Notes: generated by a model from the letters alone, not told the origin. Shown: positions 51,851 through 61,243, counted from the first letter of the stretch. The stretch: 64,000 nt of DNA from Phycisphaerae bacterium (GCA_028289375.1 JANQQK010000032.1:1-64000); one strand, 5' to 3'. Translations and numbers: made by a program.

Positions 51851-52837
51851 ATGAGCAGCTCGTCATCGCCGCCTGACTGGTCCAAGGTGCACTTCCCTGT
51901 CGAATGCGCGCGCTGTGGCCACGACCTCTTTGGCCGCGACGAACCGACCTGCCCCGCCTGCAACCTCGAATTCGACTGGTCCGACGCCGTTCCGCTCGAT
52001 CAACTCAAGTGCAACGAGTGCGGTTACGCACTGATGGGCCTGACCGAACCGCGCTGTCCTGAATGTGGCACGGCATTCTCGTGGACGGAAGTGGTCGAGG
52101 CCCTCACTCGCCATGGGGATCGACCTAAGATTCGCCGCCGGTTACCCCACACTTTTTCTCACATGTTCAAAGTCTGGTTCTCCGCGGTTCGGCCGGAGCG
52201 ATTCTGGAAGACATTGAAGACGCATGACCAGCAGTCAGTCGCCGTGCTCATTCGCGGTGCTGTCGGCGCCCTTCTCTTTGTCCTCGCGATCGACTTTGTG
52301 TATGCCGTGGTTGAAGATATGGTCGTGAATAGGCATAAGTTGACGCGTAGATCCTACCCAATCATCAGCTTCATCATGCTGTTGTGTGAGGGAATCGAAA
52401 ATACGGCGTACGCATGGGAACGAGCATGGGCTGGTTTTTGGCTGGCTGTCTGGGAGGGGGCAGCGCTCATTGCGATGCTCATGTATCGTCAATCCATCAG
52501 GCAGATTCAACTCAAGTCCCAACACATCGTAACGGTATGGGCGTACAGTGTTGGCCTGCTTGGGCCGACCTATCTCCTGGCGTTTTACATACTGCTTTCG
52601 CTGAGCGACTTTTTCGCCCCCATCCCGAGAGGTCCTACCATCGGAACGCCACGCGCTGTCTTGATGTCAGGCGTTGCAACAACCCTGTTATGCGCGCTGT
52701 TCATTGCTCATGCACTGTGGAGCATCCGATGTGGATGCGGCCATTATCTGAAAATCAGGCATGGATTCGGCGTTGCGCTCGCGACGTTCGCTGTCGCCAG
52801 CGTCGCAACATCCGTTATCTACGTCAGGCTCTGGTAG
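51851..52837 (+). CDS. Zinc-ribbon membrane protein (N-terminal double ribbon), paralogue 7
   Basis: The 328-residue product starts SSSSPPDWSKVHFPVECARC and has the same two ribbons as its neighbour and about five membrane segments (GAVGALLFVLAIDFVYAVV and others). A 122-base gap separates the two genes. Sequence identity drops sharply after residue 85. It is a tandem duplicate or has been corrected by gene conversion. Confidence 0.82.
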   Translation: MSSSSSPPDWSKVHFPVECARCGHDLFGRDEPTCPACNLEFDWSDAVPLDQLKCNECGYALMGLTEPRCPECGTAFSWTEVVEALTRHGDRPKIRRRLPHTFSHMFKVWFSAVRPERFWKTLKTHDQQSVAVLIRGAVGALLFVLAIDFVYAVVEDMVVNRHKLTRRSYPIISFIMLLCEGIENTAYAWERAWAGFWLAVWEGAALIAMLMYRQSIRQIQLKSQHIVTVWAYSVGLLGPTYLLAFYILLSLSDFFAPIPRGPTIGTPRAVLMSGVATTLLCALFIAHALWSIRCGCGHYLKIRHGFGVALATFAVASVATSVIYVRLW

Positions 52838-52843
52838 AATCGA

Positions 52844-53098
52844 CTAATTGTTCGTGCTGGCTGGGGTGTCACTCTTGAGTTCTACCTGCGCAATCTCGGC
52901 GTTTTCGATCTCGGTGCGGGGGATGCGGCGGACTTTGTTGGTCTTGACGTCGACGATGTAGATCTCGTCGTTCAACTCGACGACTTGTTGGTGCTGTGGC
53001 TTGGCGCTGTAGGTGCCTTTGTTGCCGACGGCGACGACGCAGCCGATGTGGGAAAGGGCGATGGCGGTGACGGCCAACAGGGTAACGAAGCGTGTCAT
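52844..53098 (-). CDS. Small lipoprotein
   Basis: The 84-residue product has a lipobox (LSHIGC) and a short beta-rich mature part (VVELNDEIYIVDVKTNKVRRI). AGGAGG lies eight bases before the ATG. It converges on the zinc-ribbon gene with a gap of six bases. Function is unknown. Confidence 0.8.
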   Translation of the reverse strand: MTRFVTLLAVTAIALSHIGCVVAVGNKGTYSAKPQHQQVVELNDEIYIVDVKTNKVRRIPRTEIENAEIAQVELKSDTPASTNN

Positions 53099-53249
53099 AA
53101 CAGGTTCCTCCTCTGGGTCGGACAATATCCGACAAATTCAAACTTCCTCCGTTTCAATCGCGGCGCCTCCAGCCGCAGCATTGCTTACAACCGAACAGAC
53201 AATACCCATTCGCCTTCGTTAGAAAAATATTGATTTCATCTGTGCGCAA

Positions 53250-53282
53250 GAGAAAAGGCACCACGCCTGAACGTGGTGCCTT
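53250..53282 (-). terminator. Intrinsic terminator of the M3 peptidase gene
   Basis: On the minus strand AAGGCACCACG pairs with CGTGGTGCC around a six-base loop and is followed by TTTTCTCTT. It lies 31 bases after the peptidase stop; the plus strand also reads as a hairpin but has a weaker T-tract. Confidence 0.88.
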
Positions 53283-53312
53283 GTGATTTTTCATCACGGG
53301 ATATCCGGTACG

Positions 53313-55325
53313 CTACGAAGCCGGTTTCGCGCGACTCTCAAGCCACTTGCCATACGCATCGAAGCGGTAAGGCCGACCGAGAAACTGCTTCACAAGATTG
53401 GCGGCGTCGTCGATGCCGCCGGACGACAGGATCGCACGGCGATAACGCATGGCTGTCTCTTCGTGGAAGAAGCCGTTCTTCTCGAACTCGCTGAACATGT
53501 CCTTGGCGATCACGAGCGACCACATGTACGTGTAGTAGATGGCCGAGTAGCCGTTGAGGTGGCCAAACGAGCAGTGCATGTAGGTGTCGGGAACGTAATC
53601 ATAGGGAGCGTACTTTGCCGTCAATTCCTGCATGAGGTCGGTGGAGGTAAAGGTGACCGGATCGCGGTTGTGGAAGTTGAGCGACATGGACGCGTAGAAC
53701 ATCTGCTGACGCACCCAGGTGGCTTTGCCGAAATCGCTGGCCGCTTTCATCTTGGCGACCATGCTGGCTGGAATGGGCTCGTCGGTTTCGTGATGCTTGG
53801 CGAACATCTGCAGCACCTCCGGATTCCAGCACCATTCCTCGAGCATCTGCGACGGGGCTTCCACAAAATCCCACTCCGTGCTGATGCCGCTGATGCCGAT
53901 CCAATCGTGGTGGCCGGCGAAGATGGCGTGCAGAAGGTGGCCGAACTCGTGGAAGAAGGTGACGGCGTCGCCGTGTTCCATCAACGCGGGTCCTGATGTC
54001 GCCTTCGGGTCGGGGAAGTTGCAGACGAGGGCATTGATCGGAATCTGCTTGCCCTTGATGCCGGTCTGATACGTGAAGCAGGCAGCGTGCTTGTACTTGC
54101 CATCACGCGGATGCAAGTCGAGCAGGAAGCGGCCGAGCAGTTTGTCGCCGTCGTACAGATCGTAGCAGGTGACGTCCTCGTGCCAGAGTTTGACGTTATT
54201 GACCTGTTCGTAGCGAACCTTGAACAGTCGGCCGGTGACGTCGAGCAGCCCTTGACGGACGCGGCCAAACTCGAAGTAGGGACGGGCTTCCTGCGAGCTG
54301 AAGCTGAACTTTTCGCCCTTCAGCTTCTCGGCGAAGTAGCCTGATTCGTAGTCGTGGATCTTGTCGGCGGACGGGTCGAACTTCCGCTTGTAGGCGACGA
54401 GTTCGGCGATGTCTTTTTTCGACGGTGCCAGCGCCAGCTCGGCGATGCGGTTGATGAATTCGTCGACGGCTTCGTCGCTGCCGATCATCTTGTCTTCGGT
54501 GATGTACTCGGCCCAGTTGTTGTAGCCGAGGGTGGTGGCCAATTCATGGCGCTTCATGGTGAGCTTGCCGAAGGTCTCGAGATTGTTGGGGAAGCCGCGC
54601 TTGCGGTAGACCTCGTAGAGGCGGCGGCGGGCTTCGGTGGAATCGGCATACTTCATGAAGGGGACGGCATCGGGGTAGTTGGTGGTGATGGTGATCTTGC
54701 CGTCGTCGCCGGGGGCGTGGTCGCGGATGTAGTCATCGGGCAGGCCTGCGAGGTCGCTGGGGCTGTCGAGTTTGATGTGGCGAACGTCCTCGGCGATGTT
54801 GCGACTGAAGGTCTGTCCGAGTTTGACGATGTCGTCCTGAAGCTGTTTGACGCGGGCGCGGGTCTTGTCGTCGCGATCGACGCCGGCGCGGCGGAAGTCG
54901 CGGAGGTTCTTGAAGACGATGCGCCTGGTTTCGACGTCGGCGCCTGAGACGTCGACGGACTTGACGGCTTCGTAGAGATCGCGGTTGAGGCTGAGGGCGG
55001 TGGAGAACTTGGCCACTTCCTGCATGCCGGCGTCGGCGGCGTCGCGGACGGACTTTTCGGGGTGGACCGCGCCAAGCAGCGAGGCTTTGCTGGAGGCGTT
55101 GTCGAGGTGGATGCTCATCTCGTTCATGGGCATCAGGGTGTTGCTGATGTTTCGCTGGCCTTCGACGGCGAGGATCTGGTCGAGCAGGGTCTGGGCGGCG
55201 GCGAGATGGTTGTCGATCTCGCGCTTCATCTCGTCGGCGGTGCGGTTGAAGTTGGACTCGACGGCGAGGGCGGGGGTGGCGATCAGGATCGCAACGAGGC
55301 ACGCGGTTTTCAGTCGGCAGGTCAT
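53313..55325 (-). CDS. Exported M3-family metallopeptidase (oligopeptidase)
   Basis: The 670-residue product has a signal peptide (KTACLVAILIATPALAVES) and the M3 zinc site HEFGHLLHAIF (about residues 456-466), with a downstream glutamate in FVEAPSQMLEEWCW as the third ligand. The family cleaves short peptides and is usually cytoplasmic; export is less common. It has its own terminator and a free upstream region, so it is a single-gene unit. Confidence 0.92.
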   Translation of the reverse strand: MTCRLKTACLVAILIATPALAVESNFNRTADEMKREIDNHLAAAQTLLDQILAVEGQRNISNTLMPMNEMSIHLDNASSKASLLGAVHPEKSVRDAADAGMQEVAKFSTALSLNRDLYEAVKSVDVSGADVETRRIVFKNLRDFRRAGVDRDDKTRARVKQLQDDIVKLGQTFSRNIAEDVRHIKLDSPSDLAGLPDDYIRDHAPGDDGKITITTNYPDAVPFMKYADSTEARRRLYEVYRKRGFPNNLETFGKLTMKRHELATTLGYNNWAEYITEDKMIGSDEAVDEFINRIAELALAPSKKDIAELVAYKRKFDPSADKIHDYESGYFAEKLKGEKFSFSSQEARPYFEFGRVRQGLLDVTGRLFKVRYEQVNNVKLWHEDVTCYDLYDGDKLLGRFLLDLHPRDGKYKHAACFTYQTGIKGKQIPINALVCNFPDPKATSGPALMEHGDAVTFFHEFGHLLHAIFAGHHDWIGISGISTEWDFVEAPSQMLEEWCWNPEVLQMFAKHHETDEPIPASMVAKMKAASDFGKATWVRQQMFYASMSLNFHNRDPVTFTSTDLMQELTAKYAPYDYVPDTYMHCSFGHLNGYSAIYYTYMWSLVIAKDMFSEFEKNGFFHEETAMRYRRAILSSGGIDDAANLVKQFLGRPYRFDAYGKWLESRAKPAS

Positions 55326-55439
55326 GGTACTTTCCGTTTGCTTGAGGTTGTTGGCCGTCGCTTGGTGTGGCGACGTGGTCCGTGCGTCGGACCATTGGAA
55401 AGTGTAGCAAACGATGGTGATTCGGTTAAGGCGGGCTGA

Positions 55440-55958
55440 CTATGCCTCGCGCCAGCCCGACTTGGCCCAGGGGATGTTGGGGTCTCCGGTTTGGCGCAGT
55501 TTCAGGGAGAGTTGGGCTGCGTGGTGCTGGAGATGTCGGATTGTGTGTAGGTGCATTTCGGTGCGCGAGAATGGCAGATGGGCGAACGGGGCGTCGGCCA
55601 CGAGCGACTCGGCTGTCTCGTCGGCAATGGTTTGGGCGGCTTTGGCGCGGCAGTGGGCGAGGTATTGGGTGATGAACTCCATTTCGTAGGTGAGGACGGG
55701 GATGCGGTCTTCGAATTCCTCGTAGTCGCGGAAGATGTCGGCGTTTTCGACGTGGAAGGGTTGGGCCTTTTGCGTTTCGATTCTGCCGTTGAGGAACATG
55801 TCGGTGTTGATGAGTGCGTGGAAGGCGGCTTGGCAGAATTTGTGGTTGGCGACGGGTTGGTGCCATTGGTCGGTCGGGCATTCATTGACGGGGAAGCTGA
55901 GTGCGCAGAGGGCGGCTTCGTATTGGTTGGCGAGCAGTTGTTTGATGGTGTCGTGCAT
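55440..55958 (-). CDS. DinB-like four-helix protein
   Basis: The 172-residue protein has the DinB/YfiT bundle pattern with metal-site histidines spaced as in the family: a first in FHALINTDMF and a pair in TIRHLQHHAAQL. DinB-like proteins act as metal-dependent thiol transferases in some bacteria. It follows a divergent peptidase promoter by about 115 bases. The exact role is unknown. Confidence 0.8.
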   Translation of the reverse strand: MHDTIKQLLANQYEAALCALSFPVNECPTDQWHQPVANHKFCQAAFHALINTDMFLNGRIETQKAQPFHVENADIFRDYEEFEDRIPVLTYEMEFITQYLAHCRAKAAQTIADETAESLVADAPFAHLPFSRTEMHLHTIRHLQHHAAQLSLKLRQTGDPNIPWAKSGWREA

Positions 55959-56281
55959 GTCGTGTGCTCCGGTTGATGTCCGTTGCGGGTCCCCGTGACC
56001 GCAGGAGTAGGATAGATTAGGATTTTGTTTGGGTCAAGTGGTTTTTGGTATGCGTGGTGGTGGGATTGGCCGAAGTGCTGGCTCGGCCGTTGGTTGGGCC
56101 GGCCTCAATTTCTCTCGATACTCGTTCGTCAGGAATCGATGTCGTGATTCTCGGATTGAATGGAATGATCAAGTTCTTTGGGCTTGACGGTTCTCACATG
56201 GAAGACGAGTGCGCAACGCTTCTTGTTGATGGTGATACAATGCGTTGAGTGCAATGAAGTCAGTTGTTTAGAGGTGATCGC
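55959..56281. other. Gene-free stretch of 323 bases
   Basis: No coding region, repeat or clear promoter was seen between the divergent DinB-like and lipoprotein genes. Confidence 0.5.
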
Positions 56282-56935
56282 ATGGTTTGGCGATTGGTAC
56301 TCGTTGGAATGGTGTTGGCGACCGTTGTCGGGTGCGAGGGAATGCCTGATGCGCAGGGGATTCGGCGGTTTCGGGCGAAGGTGGATCGCATCACGCCGGA
56401 GGGGACGGTTGTGTTGCAATCGGGGCAGGAGGTGCCGCTCGCCGGTGTGCGGATGCGCGGGGTGGATGAGACTCAGGAGCCGGAACTGATCAATGTGATC
56501 AATGAGATCGTCGTTCGTCGCAGTCGGCGTGTGCTGGTGGAGCATCATGAGGAGATGGACACGGCTGTCGTGTTGTACACCCAGGGGGTCTACCACATGC
56601 CGCAGTATTGGCTTCCGGTGACGATGATGAATCGTGTATTGAAGCCGACGACGACAGGAACGGTGAACGAGTTGGTCTTGGTGATGGCGGCGGCGACGTA
56701 TGACCCGGCGCTGGGGGTAATGTCGGACGAGTCGGCCGAGCGATGCAGACGGGCGGCTGAGAAGGCGGAGTTGGCGATGTGGGAGCGGTATCGGTATCGG
56801 CCGCTTAACGAGTATGTTGATGGTGACGGGCAGCTGTACACCGACGTGCATGGCTATCGGGCGCGAATTGCGACTGGGGATGTGGCAGAGCGGGATGCAT
56901 GTCTTGCGAAAAGTGCGTTGAGGGCGCGTGAGTAA
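56282..56935 (+). CDS. Lipoprotein with nuclease-like beta-barrel segment
   Basis: The 217-residue product has a lipobox (ATVVGC). GAGG lies seven bases before the ATG used. Residues about 30-55 (VDRITPEGTVVLQSGQEVPLAGVRMRG) resemble the start of a staphylococcal nuclease-type barrel, but the catalytic arginines and acidic residues cannot be placed, so activity is doubtful. The C-terminal half is helical. Function is unknown. Confidence 0.75.
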   Translation: MVWRLVLVGMVLATVVGCEGMPDAQGIRRFRAKVDRITPEGTVVLQSGQEVPLAGVRMRGVDETQEPELINVINEIVVRRSRRVLVEHHEEMDTAVVLYTQGVYHMPQYWLPVTMMNRVLKPTTTGTVNELVLVMAAATYDPALGVMSDESAERCRRAAEKAELAMWERYRYRPLNEYVDGDGQLYTDVHGYRARIATGDVAERDACLAKSALRARE

Positions 56936-56988
56936 TCACGATCATTGTTGTGCGATGGTGTTGTGCGCCAACAGAGATCGGCTCGCCT

Positions 56989-57060
56989 CGGAATCGACTC
57001 CCCCACCGCTGAAGTCGGTGGGCCACCGGGTGTCAGGTCCTCCCGGCGTGTCGGGATTGA
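56989..57060 (-). repeat. Family B box carrying both core types
   Basis: Read on the plus strand it gives GAATCGACTCCCCCACCG, then CTGAAGTCGGTGGGCCACC. A second palindrome CCCGGCGTGTCGGGA follows at 57042-57056. So a copy with the CCACCGC-type core lies next to a copy of the GGCGCGCC-type core. Confidence 0.8.
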
Positions 57061-57066
57061 CGTGAC

Positions 57067-57483
57067 CTACGGTTTTTTCTTTGCGGTCGTCTTCTTTGTT
57101 TTCTTGGTGGTGGACTTCTTCTTTGCTTTCTTGGCGGCGGGTTTCTTTTTGCCTGACGCTCGACTCAGTTCGTAGCTTTCGGTGAGCCATTTTTGCCAGA
57201 GCTTCTTGGGCATGGGTTTTTCGGCGGTGAAGCGGGCGGTGACCCATGAACCCGAACCGATCTGGTAGTTGTCGGGTTCCTTGTCGGCGAGCTTCTTGGC
57301 GTCGGGGATGGAGGCGTTGAGTTTGAACATGGCTTTGTAGCGGCCGCCCTGCTCGCCAATGTAGAGGAAGGCGACCTTGCCGGTTTTGAAGGAGCTTTGG
57401 GTGCAGGCGGTGCCTTCGTCGACTTCGGCGTATTGGCTGGCCTTGAGGCGGATGGGCTCGGTGGGGTCTTTGGGGGTTGGCAT
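57067..57483 (-). CDS. YjbR/MmcQ-like protein with lysine-rich C-terminal tail
   Basis: The 138-residue product has a YjbR-like core (CTQSSFKTGKVAFLYIGEQGGRYKAMFKL) and a tail of about 30 residues of Lys, Ala, Thr and Pro only (KKKPAAKKAKKKSTTKK). The tail resembles histone H1-like or HU-type extensions that bind DNA without sequence preference. AAAGGTGA precedes the ATG. Codons further upstream read through repeats and are not counted. Confidence 0.85.
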   Translation of the reverse strand: MPTPKDPTEPIRLKASQYAEVDEGTACTQSSFKTGKVAFLYIGEQGGRYKAMFKLNASIPDAKKLADKEPDNYQIGSGSWVTARFTAEKPMPKKLWQKWLTESYELSRASGKKKPAAKKAKKKSTTKKTKKTTAKKKP

Positions 57484-57584
57484 GATTGGGGTCACCTTTG
57501 GTTGATTGTGATGGGCGAGCTTATTCGCTTGGGGGGGATGGCTCAACGGAAAGCGGGTTTGCGGTCTTGGGTTGGCGGATCGGC

Positions 57585-57640
57585 CGATTCGACTCCCGCA
57601 CTCCCGGCGCGCCGGGAAAGACGTTGGGCCACCCTGCCAC
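57585..57640 (-). repeat. Family B box, GGCGCGCC core
   Basis: Read on the minus strand: GGCAGGGTGGCCCAACG, the core TCCCGGCGCGCCGGGA, and GTGCGGGAGTCGAATCG. It lies between the YjbR-like gene and the aminopeptidase stop. Confidence 0.85.
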
Positions 57641-57667
57641 AAGGCGCCCTGACGCACTCTGCTGTGG

Positions 57668-58873
57668 TTAGCGCTTCTCGTCACCCACGAGGGGTGACGC
57701 TACAGAAGAGGGGGAGGGTATCGTTGGTTTGCAGCAGGGTTGGCGGGTTTCGAGGGCGGAGGGGAACCTCTTGGCGACGGGGGTCGATTCGGGGTCGTCG
57801 ATGTAGTCGCGGAGGAAGGCTTTGGGGTCGGGTGCGACGGCGGCGGATTGGTAGACGGCGATGGCGGTGGGCCAATGGCTGCCGGCGGCGGTGAAGACGT
57901 CGGCGAAGAGGTCGAGGTCGAGGTTGTAGCGGAAGTTGCCGAGCATCCAGGCGTTGTTGGTGGGCAGGTTCTGAACCCAGTCGTAATTCTCGGGGTAGTT
58001 CATCCGTTGTTGCACGTTGGCGGCGAAGTCGTCGCGGGCGGATTGGAACATCTCTTCGCGGCCTGCGATTTTGGCGGCGGATGATTCGTTTGAGTTGTAA
58101 TAGTCGATCAGTTCGTTCTGGAAGTTGAAGATGAATTCGACGTAGCGATCGCTGTCCTGGTTGCGGGCGATGGCGAAGTCAATGGCGTCGGTATTGTCTG
58201 GATGGCGATCGCGGATGTATTGCACCGCGCCCATCCGGCCCACGAACGTGGCGAGCGATTCGTTAAAGTCGGTGTCGCTTGGTCGGTAGACGGTGTTGTG
58301 CAGCAGTTCGTGGATGACGACATCGACGAGGGCGACGTCGTCGCGATTGAGCATGGTCGAGCGGACCGGGTTGGGCAGGAAGTTGAGTGTGCTGTAGGCA
58401 GCCACCTCGTAGGTCCACGTATCGTAGCCTTGCGCAATGAGGTCGGCTTCGTGGTTGGCGGCGAGGTCTGCGTCGAAGAACCCGAGGTATGGAACGGTGC
58501 CGACGACGGGGAAGCTCCAGGTGAGGGCGCGAAGTTGGTCGGCCTGTGAGGCGGAGACGTTGAAGAGCGTGCCGGTTTCGGAGACGTCGACGAAGTGGGT
58601 GAAGCTGTCTCGGGCTTCGAGGTTCATTTCGTTGATGGCGTAGTCGCGGACGTCGAGGATGAGGTTGAGCTTGCGGACCTGGTCATCGGTGAGCGTGCCG
58701 CTGTCGATGGCCGACTCGATCGTGGTCGACTTGAGGATGACGTCGAGCTGGCCGGCAGCCAATGAAGGCAGATAAAGCAGGTCCGGGCCACAGCTTGCGA
58801 CCGCGAGGGTGATGGTCGACAAGGCTGCGGTGATGGGTCGGCGGAACCTTGTTGTGGATATCGTTGATTTCAT
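57668..58873 (-). CDS. Predicted zinc aminopeptidase-like lipoprotein
   Basis: The 401-residue product has a lipobox-like TLAVASC and the zinc motif HELLHNTVY (about residues 187-195), as in the family of predicted aminopeptidases. Conserved family segments also include WTYEVAAYSTLNFLPNPVRSTML and ESLATFVGRMGA. The last 18 residues, ending in VASPLVGDEKR, are translated from a family A repeat. That tail is not part of the family and may be recent. The gene is exported and probably acts at the cell surface. Confidence 0.85.
   Translation of the reverse strand: MKSTISTTRFRRPITAALSTITLAVASCGPDLLYLPSLAAGQLDVILKSTTIESAIDSGTLTDDQVRKLNLILDVRDYAINEMNLEARDSFTHFVDVSETGTLFNVSASQADQLRALTWSFPVVGTVPYLGFFDADLAANHEADLIAQGYDTWTYEVAAYSTLNFLPNPVRSTMLNRDDVALVDVVIHELLHNTVYRPSDTDFNESLATFVGRMGAVQYIRDRHPDNTDAIDFAIARNQDSDRYVEFIFNFQNELIDYYNSNESSAAKIAGREEMFQSARDDFAANVQQRMNYPENYDWVQNLPTNNAWMLGNFRYNLDLDLFADVFTAAGSHWPTAIAVYQSAAVAPDPKAFLRDYIDDPESTPVAKRFPSALETRQPCCKPTIPSPSSVASPLVGDEKR
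57675..57705 (+). repeat. Family A palindrome inside the 3' end of the aminopeptidase-like gene
   Basis: TTCTCGTCACCC-ACGA-GGGGTGACGCTACAG. It is read in frame by the minus-strand gene as the tail residues VASPLVGDEK. Confidence 0.95.
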
Positions 58874-59050
58874 GTCGGTTGGTTTTGTCCTTGGCTGCCC
58901 GCTTTCATTATGGTTGTTCGGCAGGGTCGGGACAATGGTTGTGTTGTCTTTGGGCTGCGTTGCGAATTGAAGGCGGTTGGCGTTATTTTGGACGGCTGGG
59001 CTGGGCGACATTCAGCGTGACTTGCATTGGGGCGACGGGAAGGATGGACG

Positions 59051-61243
59051 ATGGTGATCGATTTGCTGTTGGTGTTGATGGTGCTGTTGGCGGGCGCGGA
59101 TGAGGCGACGCCGACGCCGACTGAAACGGAACCGGTCGTCGCTGCTCCGACGGTCGAGCCATATCGCTATTGGCCACCGACCGAGCGCGAGCGTCAGCAG
59201 GCGTTTGAACTGGGGCTGAACGCGGTGCCGACAGCGTCGAGCGCGCGTGCGTATCACGAGATGATCGCCCAGGAGCCGCATCCCGCCGGTTCGCCGGGGG
59301 ATCTGCGGGCGGCGGATCGGTTGGCGGAGGCGTTTGAGAAGCTGGGTCTGGAGGTCGAGAAGCAGGAGCTGTGGTTGTACCTGGCGACGCCGGTCGAGGC
59401 ATCGTTGGAGATCGTGTCGCCGGAACCGGAGCGGCTGCGGATCAAGGAGAAGATTCTGCCCAAGGATCGCTATTCGGGGCATGCGGATCTGTCGTTCGGG
59501 TGGAACGCGTTCAGCGGCAACGGCGAAGCGACCGGCGAAGTCGTCTATGCGAACTACGGCACGAAGGAGGATTTCGAGCATCTGGCCACGCTGGGCGTTG
59601 ACGTCAAAGGCAAGATTGTGATCGCGCGGTATGGCGGCAACTTCCGCGGGTACAAAGCCAAGTTCGCGGAAGAAGCGGGTGCGATTGGCCTGATCATTTA
59701 CACCGACCCGGCCAACAGTGGGTACGTTCGAGGGTTGATGTATCCGGAGGGCGGGTATGCGAACGAGACGTCAATCCAGCGCGGGTCGATTGAGACGCTG
59801 CCCTATTCGGGCGATCCGCTGACACCGGGCGTGGCTGCGACCAAGGATGCCAAGCGCCTCGATCCGAAGGAAGTGGCATTGCCGACGATTCCGGTGCAGC
59901 CGATCGGCTGGGAATCGGCTGGGCGGATCCTGTCGCAGATGCGTGGCCGACCGGTTCCGCGTGGTTGGCAGGGTGGATTGCCGTTCACCTATCGCGTCGA
60001 CGGCGGCGACGATCTGACCGTGCGGCTGATGGTGAAGCAGAAGCGCGAGTTGACCAAAACGTACAACGTGGTCGGAACGTTGCGCGGTTCGACATTCCCG
60101 GATGAGAAGATTGTTGTCGGGTGTCACCACGACGCGTGGACGTTCGGGGCGGGTGATCCGTTGGCAGGGACGATGGTGCTGTATGAGTCGGCCAAGAGTT
60201 TCGCGACACTGGCCAAGCAGGGGCGACGTCCGAGGCGGTCGATCGTGTTCGCGAACTGGGGGGCGGAGGAGTATGGCATCATGGGGTCGACCGAGTGGAT
60301 CGAAGCCCATGCGGACGACCTGTACGAAAACGCGGTGGCCTACATCAATCTCGATATGGCCGCGATGGGGCCGCACTTCGGGTCGAGTTCGGCCCCGATG
60401 CTCAAGACGGTGATTGCCGAATCGACGCGGGCGGTGCCGCCGGTGGGTGGTCCGACCGAGAACGCGAAGACGGTGCACGATGCGTGGGTGGATCGCAACG
60501 GTGACCCGATGTTGGCTGGTCATCCGCGGTTCGGGCATCTTGGGGGCGGGTCGGATCATGTCGGGTTTCTGTGTCACCTTGCGATTCCGTCGGCCAGTCT
60601 CGGTGGCGGGGGTGCGCGGGGGACGTCTTATCACTCGGCCTACGACAATCTGAACTGGTATTGGAAGGTGGTGGGCGAGTCGTATGAGCCGGCGCTGATG
60701 GTGACGCGGGTGTGCAACGTCGTGCTGGCGCGGTTGGCCAACGGCGCGGTGCTGCCGCTGGATCCGACGCGGTATGCGCCGGATTTCGAGGAGCTATTCG
60801 GGGATCTGATCGCCTACGCCGAGGGGATGGGCCTCGACGTGCAGCCACGCAACCTGTTGAAAGCGTTGAAGGAACTGGATGCGACGGCGACGCGGGTGCA
60901 TGGGCGGTTGATGTCGGCCGTGGAGGCAGGGGCGCTTTCGGACGAGCAGTTGGCGTGCGTGAACAAGCATCTGTTGCAGATGGAGCGGAAGTGGCTGGTG
61001 TTGTCGGGACTGCCGGAGCGGCCCTGGTTTCGGAGCATGTATGCGGCGCCGGATGAGAGTTCGGGGTATGCACCGTGGATGCTGCCGGCGCTGCGGTACG
61101 GGATCGAGCGGAAGCAGGACGCGACGATCTATCAGTCCAAGCTGGTGTATCGCCGGACGTTTGGGTACCTGATGGCCTCGCTGTCGGGGATCGAGGCGTG
61201 TTTGGATGGTGGTGCGTTTGTCGATACGCCGGGACCGCGGTGA
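59051..61243 (+). CDS. M28-family peptidase, glutamate carboxypeptidase II-like
   Basis: The 730-residue product has a hydrophobic N terminus (VIDLLLVLMVLLAGAD, probable signal or anchor), a PA domain (GKIVIARYGGNFRGYKAKF), the zinc peptidase domain and a dimerisation domain. Zinc ligands are visible in CHHDAWTFGAGDPLAGT (His and Asp), GAEEYGIMGSTEW (Glu pair), INLDMA (Asp) and SYHSAYDN (His), as in glutamate carboxypeptidase II. AAGGATG lies near the ATG. It would remove C-terminal acidic residues from peptides outside the cell; exact specificity is not shown. Confidence 0.93.
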   Translation: MVIDLLLVLMVLLAGADEATPTPTETEPVVAAPTVEPYRYWPPTERERQQAFELGLNAVPTASSARAYHEMIAQEPHPAGSPGDLRAADRLAEAFEKLGLEVEKQELWLYLATPVEASLEIVSPEPERLRIKEKILPKDRYSGHADLSFGWNAFSGNGEATGEVVYANYGTKEDFEHLATLGVDVKGKIVIARYGGNFRGYKAKFAEEAGAIGLIIYTDPANSGYVRGLMYPEGGYANETSIQRGSIETLPYSGDPLTPGVAATKDAKRLDPKEVALPTIPVQPIGWESAGRILSQMRGRPVPRGWQGGLPFTYRVDGGDDLTVRLMVKQKRELTKTYNVVGTLRGSTFPDEKIVVGCHHDAWTFGAGDPLAGTMVLYESAKSFATLAKQGRRPRRSIVFANWGAEEYGIMGSTEWIEAHADDLYENAVAYINLDMAAMGPHFGSSSAPMLKTVIAESTRAVPPVGGPTENAKTVHDAWVDRNGDPMLAGHPRFGHLGGGSDHVGFLCHLAIPSASLGGGGARGTSYHSAYDNLNWYWKVVGESYEPALMVTRVCNVVLARLANGAVLPLDPTRYAPDFEELFGDLIAYAEGMGLDVQPRNLLKALKELDATATRVHGRLMSAVEAGALSDEQLACVNKHLLQMERKWLVLSGLPERPWFRSMYAAPDESSGYAPWMLPALRYGIERKQDATIYQSKLVYRRTFGYLMASLSGIEACLDGGAFVDTPGPR

